A stretch of 64,000 nt of DNA from an uncultured Paracoccaceae bacterium (lineage in GTDB: Bacteria > Pseudomonadota > Alphaproteobacteria > Rhodobacterales > Rhodobacteraceae): positions 1 through 64,000 of the forward strand of contig OY288152.1 of assembly GCA_958439195.1 (NCBI GenBank), in the 5' to 3' direction. Below the pieces are notes generated by a model that had not been told where the DNA came from, did not search any database, and was given only the letters and a program-made list of their open reading frames with translations. Every line of letters begins with the position of its first letter. Positions within the stretch are counted from its first letter, which is position 1. Position numbers and translations under genes: made by a program. Positions 61,401-64,000 of the stretch are shown here, one piece after another.

Positions 61401-63899
61401 GCCGGGACCGCGCTGGTGATGGTGCTGTCAAACCGGCTGGTGGCGATGCAGGCGGTTGAGGTGGCAGAGGGCGAGAACATCATCGACTTGGCCGTAACCG
61501 ATGATTGGGGCGCGGGCGTTTACGTCACCGCATCGGTCCTGCGGCCGATGGATGTGGCGGCGGGGCGCAATCCAGCGCGGGCTATGGGTTTGGCACATGC
61601 TGGGGTTGATCCGGGGGCGCGGGCGTTGACCACAACAGTGGAGGTTGCGTCAGAGGCCGATCCGCGCGGGGCGTTGCCGGTGGCGGTGAAGGTGGATGGG
61701 GTGGCGGCGGGCGAGAAAGCCTATGTTACCATCGCGGCGGTGGATCAGGGCATCCTGAACCTGACCGCCTATACCCCGCCCGATCCACAGGGCCATTACT
61801 TTGGCCAGCGCAAACTGGGGGTGGGTATCCGCGATATATACGGTCGATTGATTGACGGGCTGAACGGGGCCGAAGGGAACGTCCGGTCCGGCGGTGATGC
61901 GGGCGCGCAGGCGCGGCTGCAAGCCCCGCCGCCGACAGAGGAGCTGGTCGCCTATTTCACCGGGCCGGTGGAAGTGGGGGCCGATGGCTTTGCCCGCACG
62001 GAATTCACCCTGCCCGCCTTCAACGGCACGGTAAAGGTGATGGCGGTGGCCTGGTCGAAGACCGGGGTCGGGCAGGCCAACGCCGATGTGCTGGTGCGCG
62101 ATCCGGTTGTGGTGACGGCATCCCTGCCACGCTTCATGGCGCCGGGCGATGAAAGCCGGGTGTTGTTGGAGATTGTCCATGCGTCCGGCCCGTTCGGCCA
62201 GATGGGGCTGGCGGTTGATGGGCGTGGCGTGACGTTGGGCGATGTGCCTGCGACGATTGATCTGGCCGAAAAGGGCAAGCAGGTCATCGCCGTGCCAGTA
62301 ACGGCGGGCGCGGAAGGCGTGCAAGAGATTGCCGTTACTCTGACCACACCGGATGGCAAGCGGCTTGCCAAGACGCTCGCCCTGCCGGTGCAGCGGGGCG
62401 ACCCAGGGGTGGTGAAGGTGTCGCGCTTTGATCTGGCGGCGGGGCAGAGTTTTGCTTTCGATGATGCCGTTCTGGCGGGCTATGCGCCGGGTGCGCGGGC
62501 GACGCTGGCTATCGGCCCGCTTGCGCGTCTGAACGCGCCGGGGCTGCTGGCGGCGCTGGACCGTTATCCCTATGGCTGCACGGAACAGATGACATCAAAG
62601 GCGATGCCATTGCTGTATTTCGATCAGGTGGCGCAGGCGATGGACCTGCCCTGGTCGGATGATGTGCGCGGTCGCGTGGAGGAAGCGGTGGCCGAGATCC
62701 TGACCAATCAGGGCAGCGAAGGCGGCTTTGGGCTGTGGGGGCCGGGGTCCGGTGATCTGTGGCTGGATGCCTATGTGACCGACTTCCTGTCCCGCGCCAA
62801 GGCAAGGGGGTTTGATGTGCCAGACAAGGCCATGCGGATGGCCTTGGACAACCTGCGCAATCAGGTGAACTTTGCCCCCGATTTCGATTTCGGGGGTGAG
62901 GCGCTGGCCTATTCGCTGATGGTTCTTGCGCGTGAGGGCGCGGCAGCGATTGGCGATCTGCGGTACTATGCCGACGTCAAGGGCGATGCCTTTGCCACGC
63001 CCACGGCGATGGCGCAGCTGGGCGCGGCGCTGGCCGCCTATGGCGAACAGGCGCGGGCGGATGCGATGTTCGCGCGGGCGGGTGCCCTGTTGCAGGCAGC
63101 AGCGGTTGAGACAGAGCAGGTCTTCCGCGCCGATTACGGGACCACCTACCGCGATGCGGCTGCCGTTCTGACATTGGCGGTGGAGGCAGGATCAAATGCC
63201 GTGGACCGCGAGGCGCTGACAGACCGGATTGCCACATCGGGGCCGCTGTCGACGCAGGAAACGAATTGGGCGCTGCTGGCGGCCAATGCGCTGATCGACG
63301 CGCCGGATGCGGGGGGGATCACGATTGATGGTGCGCCCGCCGAAGGGCCGCTGGTGCAGATGCGGGCGCTGGGGGCGGCCCCGCTGGCGGTGGCCAATGG
63401 CGGGGCGGATACCACGCTGACGGTGACGACGTTCGGCGTGCCAGAGGTGGCGGAACCTGCCTCGGGCAACGGCTATGCGATTGCGCGGCGATATCTGGCG
63501 ATGGATGGCAGCGCGATGGATCCGGCATCCGTGGCCACCGGCACGCGGATGATCGCGGTGCTGGAGGTGACGCCCTTTGCGCGCGGGGAGGCGCGGCTGA
63601 TGGTGGCCGATCCGCTGCCTGCGGGGTTCGAGATCGACAATCCCAACCTGATGAGCGGGGGCAATCTGCCCGCGCTTGAGGGGTTGGATGTGCTTGATGT
63701 GGTGGCCCATGCCGAATACCGGCAGGATCGTTTCCTTGCCGCAGTGGACCGGATGGACAATCAGCCTTTCCGGCTTGCCTATATCGTGCGGGCCGTGTCG
63801 CCGGGGGTGTTCCACCACCCTGCCCCATCGGTAGAAGATATGTATCGCCCCGATTTCCGGGCGGTGGGGGAAACCGGCCGGGTCGTTGTGACGGAGTGA
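58494..63899 (+). CDS. alpha-2-macroglobulin family protein (YfhM-like) with PAN domain
   Basis: A 1801-residue envelope protein. It starts with a signal peptide (MRIHALLIAALISCSALPSLAQ), then a PAN/apple-type Cys-rich module (about residues 35-80; CERACLANASCEALTF), MG-type domains, the A2M domain (YVTASVLRPMDV region) and a thioester motif PYGCTEQM with Cys1362 and Gln1365. Bacterial alpha-2-macroglobulins trap proteases in the periplasm and are paired with PbpC for wall repair. A probable pbpC starts four bases downstream, supporting this role. Confidence 0.93.
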   Translation: MRIHALLIAALISCSALPSLAQDLVPPKRLVLSQDTDLPGGDIASAFDTTLESCERACLANASCEALTFNTRNGSCFLKAGPGEGVPYAGAISGLVRTAADGAAERARLRRDEIGFVQDWEIGSVTQQAAGLARDHMTGDWAEGDLRDAALDAEMAGDFDTASRFLGAAINLTDAAADWADYARLLFAAGEAEGPNQRSYRERSYYAAVNAYLRAEDGGQRHTILVQMGQALERMDRGSDTVRALRLAQSVQTRDDTAAYLADAAGKYGFRIVENRVEADSARPRICATFSEDLAGKGVDYASFVQLDEPGLTVSAQFRDICVEGLTHGQRATVTFREGLPAADGQALAASVDITSYVRDRNPGVRFPGRAYVLPKTGAAALPVETVNTDALNLTLYRVTDRNLIRAFQNGYLSAPMAEWQEFDFASQTGTEVWTGTATVGMEVNRDVTTRLPMEEALAGQPAGVYALRAAVPGEQPWEIPAGWQWFAVSDLGMTTLSGVDGLHVFVRSLGSAAPKAGVVVDLVSNGNEVLGQATTDAQGYARLDAGLTQGVSGAAPALVVAREGEVDLAFLSLTDPEFDLSDRGVEGREAAPPVDVFLTTDRGAYRAGETVYATALARDSRAAAVEGLPLTAVVKRPDGVEHARMSVSDWGGGYVFSQQILGSAPRGVWRMEVLADVEAPPLAATTFLVEDFLPERVDFDVTVPDGLRPGAMAELGVEARYLFGAPGADLAVEGEVTLRAAETLAGWEGYRFGRHDAPFDAVMQGVDPARTDAAGLATVAVMLPDAAETDRPLEARIALRVAEGSGRPVERVTTVPLAPAAPLIGVRPMFDGVVAENGEARFTLAGVGQDGAAAPMQARWELVRVETTYQWYQSFGNWMWEPVTRRERVAEGAVALDAPTEIAVPVRWGEYELSVTQDGGTAATSVPFAAGWFAAADAASTPDTLELSLDKTDYAAGDVAKLRIVPRFAGTALVMVLSNRLVAMQAVEVAEGENIIDLAVTDDWGAGVYVTASVLRPMDVAAGRNPARAMGLAHAGVDPGARALTTTVEVASEADPRGALPVAVKVDGVAAGEKAYVTIAAVDQGILNLTAYTPPDPQGHYFGQRKLGVGIRDIYGRLIDGLNGAEGNVRSGGDAGAQARLQAPPPTEELVAYFTGPVEVGADGFARTEFTLPAFNGTVKVMAVAWSKTGVGQANADVLVRDPVVVTASLPRFMAPGDESRVLLEIVHASGPFGQMGLAVDGRGVTLGDVPATIDLAEKGKQVIAVPVTAGAEGVQEIAVTLTTPDGKRLAKTLALPVQRGDPGVVKVSRFDLAAGQSFAFDDAVLAGYAPGARATLAIGPLARLNAPGLLAALDRYPYGCTEQMTSKAMPLLYFDQVAQAMDLPWSDDVRGRVEEAVAEILTNQGSEGGFGLWGPGSGDLWLDAYVTDFLSRAKARGFDVPDKAMRMALDNLRNQVNFAPDFDFGGEALAYSLMVLAREGAAAIGDLRYYADVKGDAFATPTAMAQLGAALAAYGEQARADAMFARAGALLQAAAVETEQVFRADYGTTYRDAAAVLTLAVEAGSNAVDREALTDRIATSGPLSTQETNWALLAANALIDAPDAGGITIDGAPAEGPLVQMRALGAAPLAVANGGADTTLTVTTFGVPEVAEPASGNGYAIARRYLAMDGSAMDPASVATGTRMIAVLEVTPFARGEARLMVADPLPAGFEIDNPNLMSGGNLPALEGLDVLDVVAHAEYRQDRFLAAVDRMDNQPFRLAYIVRAVSPGVFHHPAPSVEDMYRPDFRAVGETGRVVVTE

Positions 63900-63903
63900 T
63901 CCC

Positions 63904-64000
63904 GTGACCTTGGCACGCGGCATCTTTGGGCTGGCGGCGGGGCTGTTTCTGGCGGCGCTCGCCCGCGACAGATTTGACGATTGGGTGGCGGCAACGGTAT
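63904..64000 (+). CDS. pbpC: probable penicillin-binding protein 1C, N-terminus only (runs off window)
   Basis: A GTG at 63904 opens a frame reading VTLARGIFGLAAGLFLAALARD and on to the window end, 32 codons. It is a short basic start plus one membrane anchor, as at the start of PbpC, a transglycosylase/transpeptidase. Context is the main support: pbpC usually follows the YfhM-type alpha-2-macroglobulin gene. The catalytic part is outside the window. Confidence 0.55.
   Translation, partial: MTLARGIFGLAAGLFLAALARDRFDDWVAATV

Overview
The window is a stretch of high-GC chromosome from an alphaproteobacterium, most likely a member of the Rhodobacteraceae (Rhodobacterales). This rests on gene content and style: tightly packed genes with ATGA/GTGA overlaps, a DUF6478-type protein, a paired carbonic anhydrase/SbtA/SbtB set, and a De Ley-Doudoroff-type galactose route. 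I saw no tRNA or rRNA gene, CRISPR array, prophage or complete insertion sequence. Family assignments come from reading the sequence; no database search was possible.

Layout. 1-1.1 kb: the C-terminal part of a YhaN-like ATPase whose frame is broken near the window edge. 1.1-6.5 kb: a minus-strand run (ACT protein, ornithine cyclodeaminase family, HAD phosphatase, EamA transporter, YaiI, S-formylglutathione hydrolase, methionine aminopeptidase). 6.6-9.1 kb: plus-strand MoCF-domain protein, GNAT and OmpA-like protein. 9.1-14.3 kb: minus-strand LysR, a large FMN/FAD/Fe-S oxidoreductase, two poorly known proteins and a lipoprotein. 14.5-18.6 kb: M23 peptidase, accD, folC and a NYN-domain gene flanked by direct repeats. 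18.7-22.6 kb: TetR, NlpC/P60 peptidase, M17 aminopeptidase, a repeat-rich gap and a hypothetical gene. 22.7-24.8 kb: inorganic-carbon module (carbonic anhydrase, SbtA, SbtB). 25.2-29.9 kb: asd, two MFS transporters and a DUF4424 protein. 30.2-43.3 kb: a galactoside-use island. 43.3-52.4 kb: TrhO, pncA, pncB, phosphotransferase, arfB with an unusual leader, queuosine-precursor transporter, phytase-like protein, MepA, UMF1-type MFS and thioesterase. 52.5-64 kb: YggT, recQ, yaaA, hybrid histidine kinase, a giant alpha-2-macroglobulin and the start of a probable pbpC.

How genes work together. The galactoside island combines an ABC importer (binding protein, two permeases, ATPase), an IclR regulator with a readable promoter and candidate operator, alpha-galactosidase (GH36), beta-galactosidase (GH42), a GH13 alpha-glucosidase, an SMP-30 lactonase, 2-dehydro-3-deoxygalactonokinase and the matching aldolase. 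Together they would import and split galactosides and take galactonate-derived sugar acids to pyruvate and glyceraldehyde-3-phosphate; galactose dehydrogenase and galactonate dehydratase are not in the window.

Most interesting signal. Upstream of arfB (ribosome rescue) lies a compact minus-strand leader: a promoter, a Shine-Dalgarno sequence complementary to 17 nt at the 16S rRNA 3' end, an 18-codon ORF ending at UGA with AGGGGG just upstream and a protein-like +1 frame continuing past the stop, and a 12-bp terminator hairpin immediately before arfB. It resembles a translation-sensing attenuator. Other notable signals are a five-copy intergenic motif, and a GC-skew sign change between the first about 30 kb and the last about 20 kb that does not follow gene strand.
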